Assembly: GCA_038326165.1 (NCBI GenBank)
Contig: JBBQJT010000017.1
Location: 1 to 61,308 of the forward strand
Reading direction: 5' to 3'
From: JAEUUM01 sp038326165
Lineage (GTDB): Bacteria > Bacteroidota > Bacteroidia > Chitinophagales > Saprospiraceae
Length of the DNA stretch: 61,308 nt
The notes beneath the pieces are model-generated. The model saw only the letters and a list, made by a program, of their open reading frames with translations, did no database searches and was not told the origin of the DNA. How positions within the stretch are numbered: the first letter of the stretch is position 1; every line of letters starts with the position of its first letter. The translations under genes and the position numbers were made by a program. Below are positions 45,275 through 55,258 of this stretch, one piece after another.

Positions 45275-47068
45275 CTATTCAAGGAATTCTTGAGCGTATT
45301 TCACGAGTCTTGCGGTTTCCTTTCTATCCAAATGCTCACTGATTCTGTCGATGGAAATCTCCGTGTATTCAGCTATCCATTGTAATTCGCTTTCATTGAG
45401 GTATGCCATTTCAATTAGTTTGGAATCAAAAGGAAAAAGTGTCAAAGTTTCAAAATGGTGAAACATCCCAAATGCTTCGTTAGTAGCAGCTGAAGTCAAA
45501 ATCAAATTTTCTATACGGATTCCATATTGCCCTTCAAGGTAAAAACCTGGTTCATTGGAAGTGACCATACCTGCCTCGATTACCGTTGAGCCACGTTCAC
45601 CCAAGCCTGCTATAAAGCCTTGTGGTGGTTCATGTACGTTTAAGAAATAACCAACTCCATGACCCGTACCGTGCCCGTAGTTCAAGCCTTCTTGCCACAA
45701 ATGCTGCCTTGCCAATATGTCCAACTGAACTCCTCTAGTTCCGACGGGGAATTGAGCCATTGATAATGCGATCATCCCTTTCAATACCAAAGTATAGTGC
45801 TTCTTCTGAGTCGCAGTTGCCCTACCAAGGCTGACCGTACGGGTGATGTCAGTGGTTCCGGTTAAATATTGACCTCCACTGTCAAACAGCAGCATACCTC
45901 GAGCTTGAATCATTGCAGATTTTTGCTCATCAGGGTGGTAATGAATAATTGCTCCATTGGCATTGTACCCGATTATGGCTCCAAAACTTTCCCCCACATA
46001 GCCAGGCATTTCACTGCGTTTTTTGGCTATCAGATGGGCAAATTCATATTCACTTACAGTACGTTTCTGCAGCGTTGATTGCAGCCAATACAAGGAACGC
46101 CAAAGAGCGGCCCCATCATATTCCATAGTCAAGCGGATGTTCTTGATTTCAGTTTTGTTCTTGATGGCTTTGAGCTTCTTGGAAATATTAACTCCTTTTA
46201 CAACCTTGCACAATAAATCTGAACTCAGCAATGCATAATTAACAGTTGACGTATCAACCAAAAGACAATTGGATGCAAGGAGTTTTGACATGAAATTTTT
46301 TGTGTCCAGATATGGCATTAATTTCAAGCCATCCTTTATAAAATCATCCTTAATCTTAGCAGGCACTTTGTCAGTGTCGATAAATAGCCAGACTTCGTTC
46401 AAACCGATTATCAAATTGGCAATACTGACTGGATTGTATTCCACATCACTGGAACGCATATTCAAGACCCATGCAATATCATCCAAGGTAGTCAACAAAT
46501 AATGACTTAACTCAGCATCATGCATTTCTGCCCTGATGGCCGCCAACTTGGCAGATCTTTCCTGACCAGTCAATTTTTTATTCAAAAGAAAAACTTCATT
46601 CTTTGGCAATGCTGGGCGTTGATTCCAATTGGATTCTATCAAATCCATGTCCGTAACCAGTTCAATATCTTTAGCTTGAAACAATTGTTTCATTTGCTCA
46701 ACTTGACCCAGTGAAAAGCAAGAACCATCTAAAGCGACAATACTTCCCTTGCCAAATTGGGCACACAACCAATCCAGATGCTCAGGGGCTCCCTGCACAA
46801 GCTGCTTGTGTAAAACCATTCCCGAACCTGCTAATTCTGTTTCAGCTTGAAGAAAATAACGTCCATCTGTCCAAAGGCCTGCATGATCCTTTGTAACGAC
46901 ACAAAGTCCAGCTGAACCGCTGAAACCAGAAACCCATTCACGGGCTTTCCAATGGTCGGCAAGGTATTCACTTTGATGTGGATCACTACCACCAATTATA
47001 TACGCATCAATTCTCAGTTTCGTGATTGCATTTCGGATGGCTAAAATTCTATCTTTTGGCGTATTCAT
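45275..47068 (-). CDS. Xaa-Pro aminopeptidase (M24B), three-domain type
   Basis: Removes the first residue from peptides with proline in the second position; cytoplasmic. The 597 residues correspond to the long, three-domain form rather than the roughly 440-residue E. coli PepP. Two creatinase-like N-domains (1-300; GFSGSAGLCVV near 48) are followed by the pita-bread catalytic domain. Metal ligands are visible: Asp in LLFDSGGQY and in TTDITRT, His in GHGTGHGVGYFLNVHEPP, and Glu in SNEPGFY and in GIRIENL. The C-terminal segment ends in KYAQEFLE. A monocistronic unit is likely, with rpoN transcribed divergently. Confidence 0.94.
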   Translation of the reverse strand: MNTPKDRILAIRNAITKLRIDAYIIGGSDPHQSEYLADHWKAREWVSGFSGSAGLCVVTKDHAGLWTDGRYFLQAETELAGSGMVLHKQLVQGAPEHLDWLCAQFGKGSIVALDGSCFSLGQVEQMKQLFQAKDIELVTDMDLIESNWNQRPALPKNEVFLLNKKLTGQERSAKLAAIRAEMHDAELSHYLLTTLDDIAWVLNMRSSDVEYNPVSIANLIIGLNEVWLFIDTDKVPAKIKDDFIKDGLKLMPYLDTKNFMSKLLASNCLLVDTSTVNYALLSSDLLCKVVKGVNISKKLKAIKNKTEIKNIRLTMEYDGAALWRSLYWLQSTLQKRTVSEYEFAHLIAKKRSEMPGYVGESFGAIIGYNANGAIIHYHPDEQKSAMIQARGMLLFDSGGQYLTGTTDITRTVSLGRATATQKKHYTLVLKGMIALSMAQFPVGTRGVQLDILARQHLWQEGLNYGHGTGHGVGYFLNVHEPPQGFIAGLGERGSTVIEAGMVTSNEPGFYLEGQYGIRIENLILTSAATNEAFGMFHHFETLTLFPFDSKLIEMAYLNESELQWIAEYTEISIDRISEHLDRKETARLVKYAQEFLE

Positions 47069-47242
47069 TTTTCTTTTTTAAATTGGCAATAAAGAAGTAA
47101 ATTTACTGATACAAAGTTGATAAAAAAAACCTTCTTATTGTCAAATTAAGAATAATCATATATGAACTGCAACCAAAGAGTAGTTGTTGCCGTTTTAAGC
47201 AATTACGAAATTGAACACTTGAAATAACGGAAAGGCAAACCC

Positions 47243-48784
47243 ATGTTGAAACAGAGTCTAAGTCAAAAAATGCTCCAAAAGCTGTCACCACAGCAGATTC
47301 AGTTGATGAAACTGTTGCAGATACCTACAGCTACATTGGAACAACGTATACAAGAGGAATTGGAAGCCAATCCTGCACTTGAAGAAGGTGATGATTATAA
47401 TGAATTCAGTGATCAAGATCAGCAACAAGATGAAAATTATGAAGAATCAGTTGATGTTGAGGATTTTGATGAGTCCGGTGAACATGAAATTCTAAGATCT
47501 GATGAAGAATATTCCATTGATGATTATTTGACCAATTATGTAGATGATGACTCTGCAAGCTATAAGTTAAGAGCTGATGGGATGCAGGTTGAAGAAAAGA
47601 ATGTCCCTTATGCAGTTGAAAATACATTTCATGAATACCTCGAACAACAATTGGGATTATTGGATCTAGCTGATCCTGAAGACAAAATAATTGCCAAACA
47701 AATCATTGGAAGTATTGATGATGATGGATATTTGAGAAGGGATACCATGGCAATAGTAGATGACTTGATGTTTTCACAAAATATCATTGCTACCGAAGAA
47801 AGAATTCTAGAAATCTTAGCTAAAATTCAATTCTTTGATCCTTCTGGTATCGGAGCAAGAGACTTACGTGAATGTTTGTTGATTCAATTGAAGCACAAGC
47901 TTACAACCTTGCACATCAATGTTACGCCTTTGGATCGAAAAGTTTTGATCACTGCCATCAAGATCATCGATCTGTTTTTTGAGGAATTCAGCAAGAAGCA
48001 TTATCCTAGACTTCAACGCACCTTAGGAATCTCTGAGATGGAATTGAAATATGCCGTTGATGAAATTCTCAAATTGAATCCGAAGCCAGCAAGTGGTTAT
48101 CAATCTGAAACTTCTACTACAGTTAATTATATTGTTCCAGATTTTATCATTAGCAACCGTGAAGGTGAACTGGAATTGTCATTGAACTCCCGAAATGCTC
48201 CTGATTTGAGAATCAGCGAACACTATGCACACATGCTACAAGATTACCGCGTAACCCAACTTTCTAACAAAACTTCACGGCAAGCAAAAGATGCAGTGAT
48301 GTTTATCAAACAAAAGATAGATTCGGCTAAGTGGTTTATTGATGCCATCAAACAGCGTCAGGATACCATGTTCAGAACCATGTATTGCATTTTGCAATTT
48401 CAAACTGAGTTCTTCCTAACTGGAGATGAAAAGAAACTCAAGCCGATGATATTGAAAGACATTTCGGATGTTACTGGTCTTGATATTTCTACCATTTCAC
48501 GAGTTGCCAACAGCAAGTTTGTCCAAACTGAATTCGGCACAAAACGCTTGAAAGAGTTCTTCTCCGAGTCACTTCAGACCGATGATGGTTCAGAAGTTTC
48601 AACCCTCGAAGTCAAAAAGATTCTGTCAGAAGTAATTGGCGAAGAGAACAAACGCAAACCTTTGAGCGATGAAAAGCTAAAAAATATACTGCGATTAAAA
48701 GGTTACAACATTGCACGACGCACCATAGCCAAATACAGAGAACAACTCAACATTCCGGTAGCAAGATTGCGAAAAGAACTTTAA
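47243..48784 (+). CDS. rpoN: RNA polymerase sigma-54 factor
   Basis: The alternative sigma factor that recognises -24/-12 promoters and needs AAA+ activators. The 513 residues show region I (LSQKMLQKLSPQQIQLMKLLQIP, shown in part) rich in Gln and Leu, an acidic region II (about 45-100, many Asp and Glu), the core-binding domain, a helix-turn-helix near 400-425 and the RpoN box ARRTIAKYREQLNIP near the C-terminus. No sigma-54 activator gene lies in this window. A strong hairpin terminator follows at 48816-48859. Confidence 0.96.
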   Translation: MLKQSLSQKMLQKLSPQQIQLMKLLQIPTATLEQRIQEELEANPALEEGDDYNEFSDQDQQQDENYEESVDVEDFDESGEHEILRSDEEYSIDDYLTNYVDDDSASYKLRADGMQVEEKNVPYAVENTFHEYLEQQLGLLDLADPEDKIIAKQIIGSIDDDGYLRRDTMAIVDDLMFSQNIIATEERILEILAKIQFFDPSGIGARDLRECLLIQLKHKLTTLHINVTPLDRKVLITAIKIIDLFFEEFSKKHYPRLQRTLGISEMELKYAVDEILKLNPKPASGYQSETSTTVNYIVPDFIISNREGELELSLNSRNAPDLRISEHYAHMLQDYRVTQLSNKTSRQAKDAVMFIKQKIDSAKWFIDAIKQRQDTMFRTMYCILQFQTEFFLTGDEKKLKPMILKDISDVTGLDISTISRVANSKFVQTEFGTKRLKEFFSESLQTDDGSEVSTLEVKKILSEVIGEENKRKPLSDEKLKNILRLKGYNIARRTIAKYREQLNIPVARLRKEL

Positions 48785-48815
48785 TGCCCGCGATCTAATT
48801 GATCAAAAAAACCTG

Positions 48816-48859
48816 AAGCTCCAAACAACTCTGAGTAAGCAGTTGTTTGGAGCTTTTTT
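48816..48859 (+). terminator. Intrinsic terminator of rpoN
   Basis: A perfect 15-bp stem (AAGCTCCAAACAACT and its complement) encloses a 10-base loop and runs into six T. It begins 31 bases after the rpoN stop codon. The stem is almost symmetric, so it might also act weakly on the opposite strand. Confidence 0.93.
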
Positions 48860-49129
48860 CGTTTGACCTTCATGCAAGTACTTTTCGGATTGTGTATTCT
48901 TCATCAAGCAAATTTCTGGAAGCAATATTAAACGTTACGCATGAATTTTTGTAAGCCCTAAAACAAAATGGCTTGTTTTTAATTGTCCGAGTCTAAGCTT
49001 GACAATCTTTATATTAGCCTCAGGATTCATCACCTTATGATGATTTTATCACAGATTCATAATGTAAAATCCGGTTTAATCAATTGCTTTTGTGAAACTT
49101 GCTTAATTTTACGCAGTTATCAATACACT

Positions 49130-51010
49130 ATGTCAAAGCAAAAATCAGTACCTCAAAAAAAAGCATCTGCCCCGCTGGCAAATAAGTTGCCCTTTAATGC
49201 TATTTACCTTTATTTACCGGCTTTGTTGGGAATTATAGCTTACCTCAACACCTTAGGTCACCAATACGCATTGGATGATTTTTCGGTTATCAAGGACAAC
49301 TTTATTGTAAAAAGAGGTATTTCGGGGATTTCTACCTTGTTTACCACAGACTATAGGTTTGGATATTGGACAAGTCCGGGAACACTTTACAGGCCACTCT
49401 CATTGGTCATGTTTGCTTTAGAATGGCATTTTTTTCCTGACAATCCCATGATTTCTCATTTATTGAATGTATCTCTTTTTGGTTTGAGTATCTTTATCTT
49501 GACCAAATTTTTACTCAAACTGATACCTAACGATCAATATTGGATTGCAATACTGGCAGCTGGAATATTTGCGGTACATCCCATTCACACTGAAGTAATA
49601 GCCAATATCAAAAGTCGTGATGAAATTCTGAACGGCTTGTTTTCGATAATGGCACTTTGGTTTTTTATCCGTTCTTACCAAAACGAAAAATCTATTCCAG
49701 ATATCCTAATGGGCTTATTTTGTTATTTCCTTGCCTTGCTTAGTAAGGAAAGCGCCATTACATTGCTGGCAATATTTCCAGCAACGGGCCTACTTTTGGA
49801 TGGAAAAGTTAAGAAGGCTTTGATCAAATCCGCTCCCTATGTGATTCCTGCTGTACTATTCCTATTGCTTCGAAAGGCGGTGATTGGTGGCAATATTTCC
49901 TTAGATCAAACCTCGATTTTAGATAATTTTATTGTTGGTGCTTCCAACACTTCCGAACACTTGGGTTCTGCTGTCTTGATGCTCGGATATTATTTATTCG
50001 GGTTCCTAATTCCCATTCGACAGGTTCATGATCTTGGGTTCAATCAAATTCCTTTGGTGGGATTATTCTCACCCTTGAGTTTACTTGCCGCCTTGGTGCA
50101 TATCGGCATGTTGGTTTATATTTTCATGAAATGGAACAAAAAGGATCCCATTGCTTATGGACTTTGGTTTTATTTGGTTGGAATGAGTGTGGCGAGTAAC
50201 CTATTTATTACCATTGGAACAAGTTATGGTGAACGACTGGCTTATGTGCCCAGCATTGGTCTATCTATTGCGCTCGTCGGGTTAATACTCCGTTTTATGC
50301 CAAAGCAGACTACCGGCAAATCAGTATTTAGAAAAGGGCCAATGATCATTTGTCTGGTATTTCTTTTTGCTTGTATCGGAAAAACCATTTCACGAAATCC
50401 TGTTTGGTACAATAGTCTGAGTCTTTATGAAACTGACGTAAAATATTGCCCCAATGCCGCTAAGGTAAACTTCCATTATGGGCTCGAACTTGGCAAAAAG
50501 GCTTTGGAACCCAATTCTGGCAAAACCTCTGAAGAATGGCGGAAACTAGCAATCATTCAGGATGAAAAAGTAATTGCAATTTACCCGAAATATACCGATG
50601 CATACTCACACATGGGATTGATGTATTACCACCTTAAGCAACAAGACAAGGCGTTGGGATTGTATAAGAAATCCATAGAAATGGGTGACAATGACCCCAA
50701 AACATTTTCCAACATGGGTACCTTGTTGTCTGAAATGAATAGGGTGCCAGAATCCGTTGAGGCTTATCAAAAAGCTGTAAAAATAGACCCAAGATTCGTG
50801 GATGCAAGAAGAAATCTAGGTTGTATGCTTGCACGATTGGGCAATTTCAAGGAAGCGGTTAAAGAATTCGAAACCGCTTTGGAGTATGCACCTGAAGATC
50901 CTGATATTCTCTTCTTCATGGGTTCAGCCTATCGAGATGGTGGCGATCCTGCCAAAGGATCGGAATTGCTTGAACGTGCCTATGCGCTTAAGCCGGCACT
51001 CAAAAGATAA
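49130..51010 (+). CDS. TMTC-like GT-C glycosyltransferase with C-terminal TPR repeats
   Basis: A 626-residue membrane enzyme. A basic, Lys-rich start (MSKQKSVPQKKAS) precedes about ten transmembrane helices (30-460). The first periplasmic loop carries the acidic pair D49-D50 (ALDDFSVIKDN), as in dolichyl- or polyprenyl-phosphate-dependent transferases. HPIHTEVIANIKSRDEIL resembles the TMTC/DUF1736 signature. About four TPR units fill residues 490-620 (YSHMGLMYYHLKQQDKALGLY; FSNMGTLLSEMNRVPES). Such proteins attach sugars to secreted proteins; the acceptor is unknown. The frame is open from a TTG at 48983, but the ATG at 49130 gives the natural start. It is followed after three bases by a second glycosyltransferase gene. 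Confidence 0.85.
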   Translation: MSKQKSVPQKKASAPLANKLPFNAIYLYLPALLGIIAYLNTLGHQYALDDFSVIKDNFIVKRGISGISTLFTTDYRFGYWTSPGTLYRPLSLVMFALEWHFFPDNPMISHLLNVSLFGLSIFILTKFLLKLIPNDQYWIAILAAGIFAVHPIHTEVIANIKSRDEILNGLFSIMALWFFIRSYQNEKSIPDILMGLFCYFLALLSKESAITLLAIFPATGLLLDGKVKKALIKSAPYVIPAVLFLLLRKAVIGGNISLDQTSILDNFIVGASNTSEHLGSAVLMLGYYLFGFLIPIRQVHDLGFNQIPLVGLFSPLSLLAALVHIGMLVYIFMKWNKKDPIAYGLWFYLVGMSVASNLFITIGTSYGERLAYVPSIGLSIALVGLILRFMPKQTTGKSVFRKGPMIICLVFLFACIGKTISRNPVWYNSLSLYETDVKYCPNAAKVNFHYGLELGKKALEPNSGKTSEEWRKLAIIQDEKVIAIYPKYTDAYSHMGLMYYHLKQQDKALGLYKKSIEMGDNDPKTFSNMGTLLSEMNRVPESVEAYQKAVKIDPRFVDARRNLGCMLARLGNFKEAVKEFETALEYAPEDPDILFFMGSAYRDGGDPAKGSELLERAYALKPALKR

Positions 51011-51013
51011 AGC

Positions 51014-52480
51014 ATGCGAACCATCATTGCCAGCATAACAGTTCTGTTCATCCTAACCAGTTTCTTGGATCGAAGCTTGAGTCAGGGAATGTTCCTTGAT
51101 GGAATCATTTATGCATCAATAAGCAGGAATATGGCCATGGGAATAGGCGGGCTGTGGACACCTGTATTTCAAATGCCTTGGTTCGAACATCCACCAGCCT
51201 ATTTCTGGATAGAATCGTTGGCCTTCAAGGTATTGGGAGATCACTTTTGGGTTGAAAAATTGTTCAGTGGAATGATCTGGTTTGGCACCCTTTTGATGTT
51301 GCTTCATGCTGTCAAACAACTGACCAATAAAAGTGAATCTTCGAAAGATCTTCAACTGTTCAGCTTATTGCTTTGGTCCATCATGCCGGTTGTATTGTGG
51401 TCCTACCCCAATAATATGCTTGACAATTTATTGGGTTTGCTGTGTCTTGGTGCGGTAATTGATTTTCACAAAGGCATGAAATATCAAAAATTGTTTTATT
51501 TCATAAGTGGAACAGGTTTAACCGCTTTGGCTTTGTTGGTCAAGGGTCCAGTTGGGCTTTTCCCACTCATTATTCCATTCCTTTATTTGCTGATTTTAGA
51601 TAAGACAAAAACCAAAATCACGATTCAGGCTTATTTCATAATTAGCTTAATACTAGGAATTTTTGCAAATATTCTTTTGATCAATTCAGATTCGTCTGCC
51701 TTCATTCAAACATATATCCACCAGCAAGTGATTGCCAGTTTGGCTGGAAAAAGGGAAGTCGTTCAATCCGTATTTGGGAGGGGGTTTATCCTGTTTCAAA
51801 TCGGTATCCAGTTGTTTGCTCCTTTGGCTTTAATCTGTCTTTTGTGGGGAATACAAAAACTGGCGAAGTGGAAGAATCCTGATAATCCCTCCAGCAACAA
51901 AACGCTTAATGGCAATTTGGTCAAATATATTTTAGCTATAGGCTTAAGTGCTTCGCTGCCTTTGATGATCAGCATAAAGCAAAGAGATTTTTACTTGATT
52001 CCAGCATTGCCATATTTTGCAATAGCCTTAGCTTTTTGGAAACTGAATCTTTTTCGGTGTGTTTCTACACTTTTTATTTCGGATCGAAATCTGAGAGGTT
52101 TTCGGATATTGAGTTTGTTCGCCTTGGTAGGACTTGGTTTTTACTCGTTAACAAAATTTGGAAAATTGGGTCGTGATGCTGAGGTCATCCATGATATCAG
52201 CAACATGAAAACTTCGATTCCTTATGAAGCTGGGTTGGATATTTGTCCCGAAATGCATTACGAATGGAGCATACAAGCGTATGCACAAAGAATTTTGAGA
52301 ACGAAGATGAATTTAACTGGCCAAAACAATTATTTCATGACCGACAAGACCCAATGCCAACAATCATTCATGGATGGATTGGAGCGATCTGGTTTCAATA
52401 TGGTAAAACTGCCAAACTATCGCTTAGAATTGTGGAAGAAAAAGAATCAAGGCATTAGCCTCCCCAAGTCTTCCCAATAA
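51014..52480 (+). CDS. ArnT/GT39-like glycosyltransferase
   Basis: A 488-residue polytopic protein with about eleven hydrophobic helices. The first loop contains MFLDGIIYASISRNMA, with Asp29 in the place of the catalytic acidic residue of ArnT/PMT-type enzymes, followed by WFEHPPAYFW, a signature of the GT-C family that moves sugars from polyprenyl phosphate. Substrate unknown: lipid A, protein or glycan are all possible. The start lies three bases after the previous stop, so the two transferases are made from one mRNA. Its last 34 bases overlap the end of the converging aroA gene. Confidence 0.82.
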   Translation: MRTIIASITVLFILTSFLDRSLSQGMFLDGIIYASISRNMAMGIGGLWTPVFQMPWFEHPPAYFWIESLAFKVLGDHFWVEKLFSGMIWFGTLLMLLHAVKQLTNKSESSKDLQLFSLLLWSIMPVVLWSYPNNMLDNLLGLLCLGAVIDFHKGMKYQKLFYFISGTGLTALALLVKGPVGLFPLIIPFLYLLILDKTKTKITIQAYFIISLILGIFANILLINSDSSAFIQTYIHQQVIASLAGKREVVQSVFGRGFILFQIGIQLFAPLALICLLWGIQKLAKWKNPDNPSSNKTLNGNLVKYILAIGLSASLPLMISIKQRDFYLIPALPYFAIALAFWKLNLFRCVSTLFISDRNLRGFRILSLFALVGLGFYSLTKFGKLGRDAEVIHDISNMKTSIPYEAGLDICPEMHYEWSIQAYAQRILRTKMNLTGQNNYFMTDKTQCQQSFMDGLERSGFNMVKLPNYRLELWKKKNQGISLPKSSQ

Positions 52481-53709
52481 TCAGGGTATGACTTATTTAC
52501 TACCAGGGGTTCATTTATTATGACATTCCGCTGTGATGCTAATAGTGACATACTCATGGCCATCCTGTGATCCCCTTTGACATCAAAAACCCAGTCTTCG
52601 TAACTACCAGCTTTCCCATCCTGCATCCACCAAGTTTTTCCACTCTTGCCACTCAGATGACTTGGCAATTCAACTAAATGGACTCCCGTCTTTGCCAATT
52701 CTGTTTTCATGGCCTCCATTCTGTCTGTTTCTTTGGATCGAAGCGTATTCAAACCTGTGTACATTCCTTTAATTCCTTTTGCCGCATAGATCACTGATAT
52801 GGTTTGAAACAGATCAGGACAATTCAGAAAATCGTGCTCCTTCAATTGGGGTAGATTCGTTTCTTTACCAGTTATCACTATTCCTGTCCCTTTTTTATCC
52901 CAATTGAGACCCAATCCCTCCAGGTATTTCATGACAATTGAGTCAGCCTGAAAACTTTCCGTAGCAATAAATGGTATTTCAATTTCGCTTTGTGGTAGCA
53001 AGGCTGTCCATGCGGCCCAATAGGCACTCGAAGACCAATCGGACTCAATGTTGGATGGCAAGTTTTTATAGTTTCCGGAATCTACACGGATCTCGTTGTT
53101 TTTCCATTCACATCTTACTCCACAGTCCTCCATCAAAGCCAAAGTCAGTCGGATATAGGATGCTGAGACTGTGTTACCTGATAATTTTAAAGTGAGGCCT
53201 TTGTCAAAATATGGGGCAACCAACAATAAGGCTGATACAAATTGGGAACTGATGGTAGAATCCAATACTATTTCATTGAGTCCCTTGTTTTTCATTCCAT
53301 GAAATGAAATAGGCAATGAACCCACCTTGGCTTCATACCGGATATCGGCACCTAATAAGCGCATCGCTTCAATCAATTCTGCAATAGGACGCTCCTTCAT
53401 CCTTTGGCTTCCCGTCAGAATTCCCTTCCATTGTCGATGTGCCAAGAATGGTATCAAGAATCTGCATGCTGTACCGGCATCCCCTATATCTATGTGACCT
53501 GTGGTTGCCAAATTATCCAATGCTTGTTGCAGCACTTTTGTATCATCCGATACGGATAAATTTTCAAACACATGCTTGTTTTGAAAAAATTGCTGGATTA
53601 TCAACAGTCTGTTGCTGATACTTTTGGAACCACCTGGATTTACTTTTCCCCTCAAAAAATCAATAGGGCCGCTGATCCTTACTTGTTCTTTTTCTATTAT
53701 GATACCCAA
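52447..53709 (-). CDS. aroA: 3-phosphoshikimate 1-carboxyvinyltransferase (EPSP synthase)
   Basis: Joins shikimate 3-phosphate and phosphoenolpyruvate to form EPSP, the sixth shikimate step. About 420 residues. Visible motifs: PGGSKSISNRLLI (usual form DKSIxxR), GDAGTACRFL (usual form GNAGTAxR), a TGSQRMKERPIAELIE block, and the C-terminal KGDHRMAMSMSLLA. The start is uncertain: the first ATG (53763) would overlap osmC by 67 bases, so I chose TTG at 53709, an overlap of 13 bases. The family block GNAGTAxR reads GDAGTACR here, a small change. It is the third gene of a phoH-osmC-aroA unit. Confidence 0.9.
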   Translation of the reverse strand: MGIIIEKEQVRISGPIDFLRGKVNPGGSKSISNRLLIIQQFFQNKHVFENLSVSDDTKVLQQALDNLATTGHIDIGDAGTACRFLIPFLAHRQWKGILTGSQRMKERPIAELIEAMRLLGADIRYEAKVGSLPISFHGMKNKGLNEIVLDSTISSQFVSALLLVAPYFDKGLTLKLSGNTVSASYIRLTLALMEDCGVRCEWKNNEIRVDSGNYKNLPSNIESDWSSSAYWAAWTALLPQSEIEIPFIATESFQADSIVMKYLEGLGLNWDKKGTGIVITGKETNLPQLKEHDFLNCPDLFQTISVIYAAKGIKGMYTGLNTLRSKETDRMEAMKTELAKTGVHLVELPSHLSGKSGKTWWMQDGKAGSYEDWVFDVKGDHRMAMSMSLLASQRNVIINEPLVVNKSYPDYWEDLGRLMP

Positions 53710-54104
53710 TGTACGGTCACTACTTCTTCCAATGATTCTGACAAAGATCGGGCTACAGGACAATGTTTTGAAGCTCTTTCTAGTATCACTTTATCTTTGT
53801 GTGTAAATGGTTTATTGGGCATATAAATATCAATTTCAATTCGTGCAATTCTACGTGGATCACTAGCCATGATTTTGTTGACATTGACTTTTGCGCCATC
53901 CATATCAATCCCACTGGTATCAGCCGCCATACCCATGGTAGTGATGATGCATGCTCCCAGTCCTGCCGCTACCAGATCCGTTGGGGAAAAATATTCACCT
54001 TTTCCTTTGTTGTCAACGGGTGCGTCAGTCTTTATTTGGGTACCTGAGCGTACATGAGTTGCCGTGGTTCTAAATCCTCCTTCATAAATCATTTCTACGG
54101 TCAT
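53697..54104 (-). CDS. OsmC-family peroxiredoxin-like protein
   Basis: A 135-residue cytoplasmic protein of the OsmC/Ohr superfamily, which reduces organic hydroperoxides through two cysteines. Cys52 (GLGACIITTM) and Cys115 (ASKHCPVARS) are at the expected places. The N-terminal strands (VEMIYEGGFRTTATH) and the Pro-Thr-Asp-Leu block SPTDLVAAGLG are typical. The ATG overlaps the phoH stop by four bases (ATGA), so it is translationally coupled. Whether this member acts on peroxides or on another thiol substrate cannot be told. Confidence 0.88.
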   Translation of the reverse strand: MTVEMIYEGGFRTTATHVRSGTQIKTDAPVDNKGKGEYFSPTDLVAAGLGACIITTMGMAADTSGIDMDGAKVNVNKIMASDPRRIARIEIDIYMPNKPFTHKDKVILERASKHCPVARSLSESLEEVVTVHWVS

Positions 54105-55132
54105 GATTGCTTGTCTTTATAGCGTGATTGTTTCTCTAATGCTTCTTTTTCTTTTTCAGCCTCCCACAAGGCTTTTTGATCTTCGGTATATTTTTCATAA
54201 GCAATGATAATTGCCTTTACCAACCTATGACGAACTACATCCTCAGTAGTCAAATTTACAATTCCGACTCCATCAATATTTTCAAGTAAACTCAATGATA
54301 GCTTCAAGCCTGATTTTTGATGATAAGGCAAATCAACTTGTGTCAAATCGCCTGTTATTATGCACTTAGCAGAAGGTCCCAGTCGAGTAAGAAACATCTT
54401 CATCTGAACCGATGTGGCATTTTGTGCTTCGTCTAAAATGATAAAGGCATTATCCAGTGTTCTTCCCCTCATAAAAGCCAAGGGAGCTATTTCAATAACT
54501 CGGTTGGTCATAAAAAAATTCAACTTCTCTAACGGAATCATATCATCCAATGCATCATACAATGGACGTAAATATGGATCGACCTTTTCTTTCATGTCAC
54601 CGGGCAAAAATCCCAAACTTTCGCCTGCTTCGACTGCTGGCCGAGTCAGAATAATTTTCTTAACCAGCTTATTGCGCAAAGCTCTAACGGCTAAGGCTAC
54701 CGCTGTGTATGTTTTACCAGTACCCGCTGGGCCTATAGCAAAAACAATATCGTTGGCATCTGAAGAGTCAACCAATTTCTTTTGATTCCTGGTTTTAGCT
54801 TTGATCACCTTGCCATCACGACCATGCACAAGGGTAGTATTATCAGATGCTTGAGCAGGAATTCGAGAATCAAACAAATTTTCGCCCGCCAACAAGTCTT
54901 CTACCATGTGTATGGAAAGGTCCTTGTGGGCCCGAAGCATTTTTACCATCGATTCGAGCCGTGCTTTGGCTTCTTGGGTAAATTTTTTATCACCTACCAT
55001 TTTTACTTGGTGGCCTCGTGAGGTGATCGTTATATCTGGGAAAGCATTTTTTAATAAATCAAGTTTTATGTTGTGTTCTCCGAACAATTCGCGGGGATCA
55101 ACACCTTCTATGTTCAAGACAATTTCGCTCAA
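54101..55132 (-). CDS. phoH: PhoH-family ATPase
   Basis: A 343-residue P-loop ATPase of the PhoH/YbeZ type, commonly linked to RNA metabolism and ribosome maturation. An N-terminal KH-like domain (1-80) is followed by the ATPase core, with Walker A GPAGTGKT at 134-141, Walker B FIILDEAQN near 230-238, and the stretch LTRLGPSAKCIITGDLTQ. The C-terminal 35 residues are rich in Lys and Glu. First gene of the phoH-osmC-aroA unit. It is divergent from the SAM hydroxide adenosyltransferase gene, with about 126 bases between them. Confidence 0.94.
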   Translation of the reverse strand: MSEIVLNIEGVDPRELFGEHNIKLDLLKNAFPDITITSRGHQVKMVGDKKFTQEAKARLESMVKMLRAHKDLSIHMVEDLLAGENLFDSRIPAQASDNTTLVHGRDGKVIKAKTRNQKKLVDSSDANDIVFAIGPAGTGKTYTAVALAVRALRNKLVKKIILTRPAVEAGESLGFLPGDMKEKVDPYLRPLYDALDDMIPLEKLNFFMTNRVIEIAPLAFMRGRTLDNAFIILDEAQNATSVQMKMFLTRLGPSAKCIITGDLTQVDLPYHQKSGLKLSLSLLENIDGVGIVNLTTEDVVRHRLVKAIIIAYEKYTEDQKALWEAEKEKEALEKQSRYKDKQS

Positions 55133-55202
55133 TATGTATGTTTAATTATAAGTGAGTTAATAATTTTCAATGCAAAATACAAAAGTGTTTTGACTTCTAC
55201 AA

Positions 55203-55232
55203 TTTGTTAGACCAAACATCGGGTTAAATTTG
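55203..55232 (+). promoter_or_regulatory. Promoter of the SAM-hydrolase-aroB operon
   Basis: TTTG at 55203-55206 and TAAATTTG at 55225-55232, spaced by 18 bases, match the Bacteroidota promoter. The ATG at 55259 lies 26 bases after the -7 box. Confidence 0.7.
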
Positions 55233-55258
55233 CATCTTAATTGGATTAAGTTTTAAAC

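Noticed and set aside
52447..53763. ATG 53763 as start of aroA
   Set aside because: It would overlap osmC by 67 bases and add residues with no EPSP synthase similarity. TTG 53709 fits the family start better, though it is not certain.
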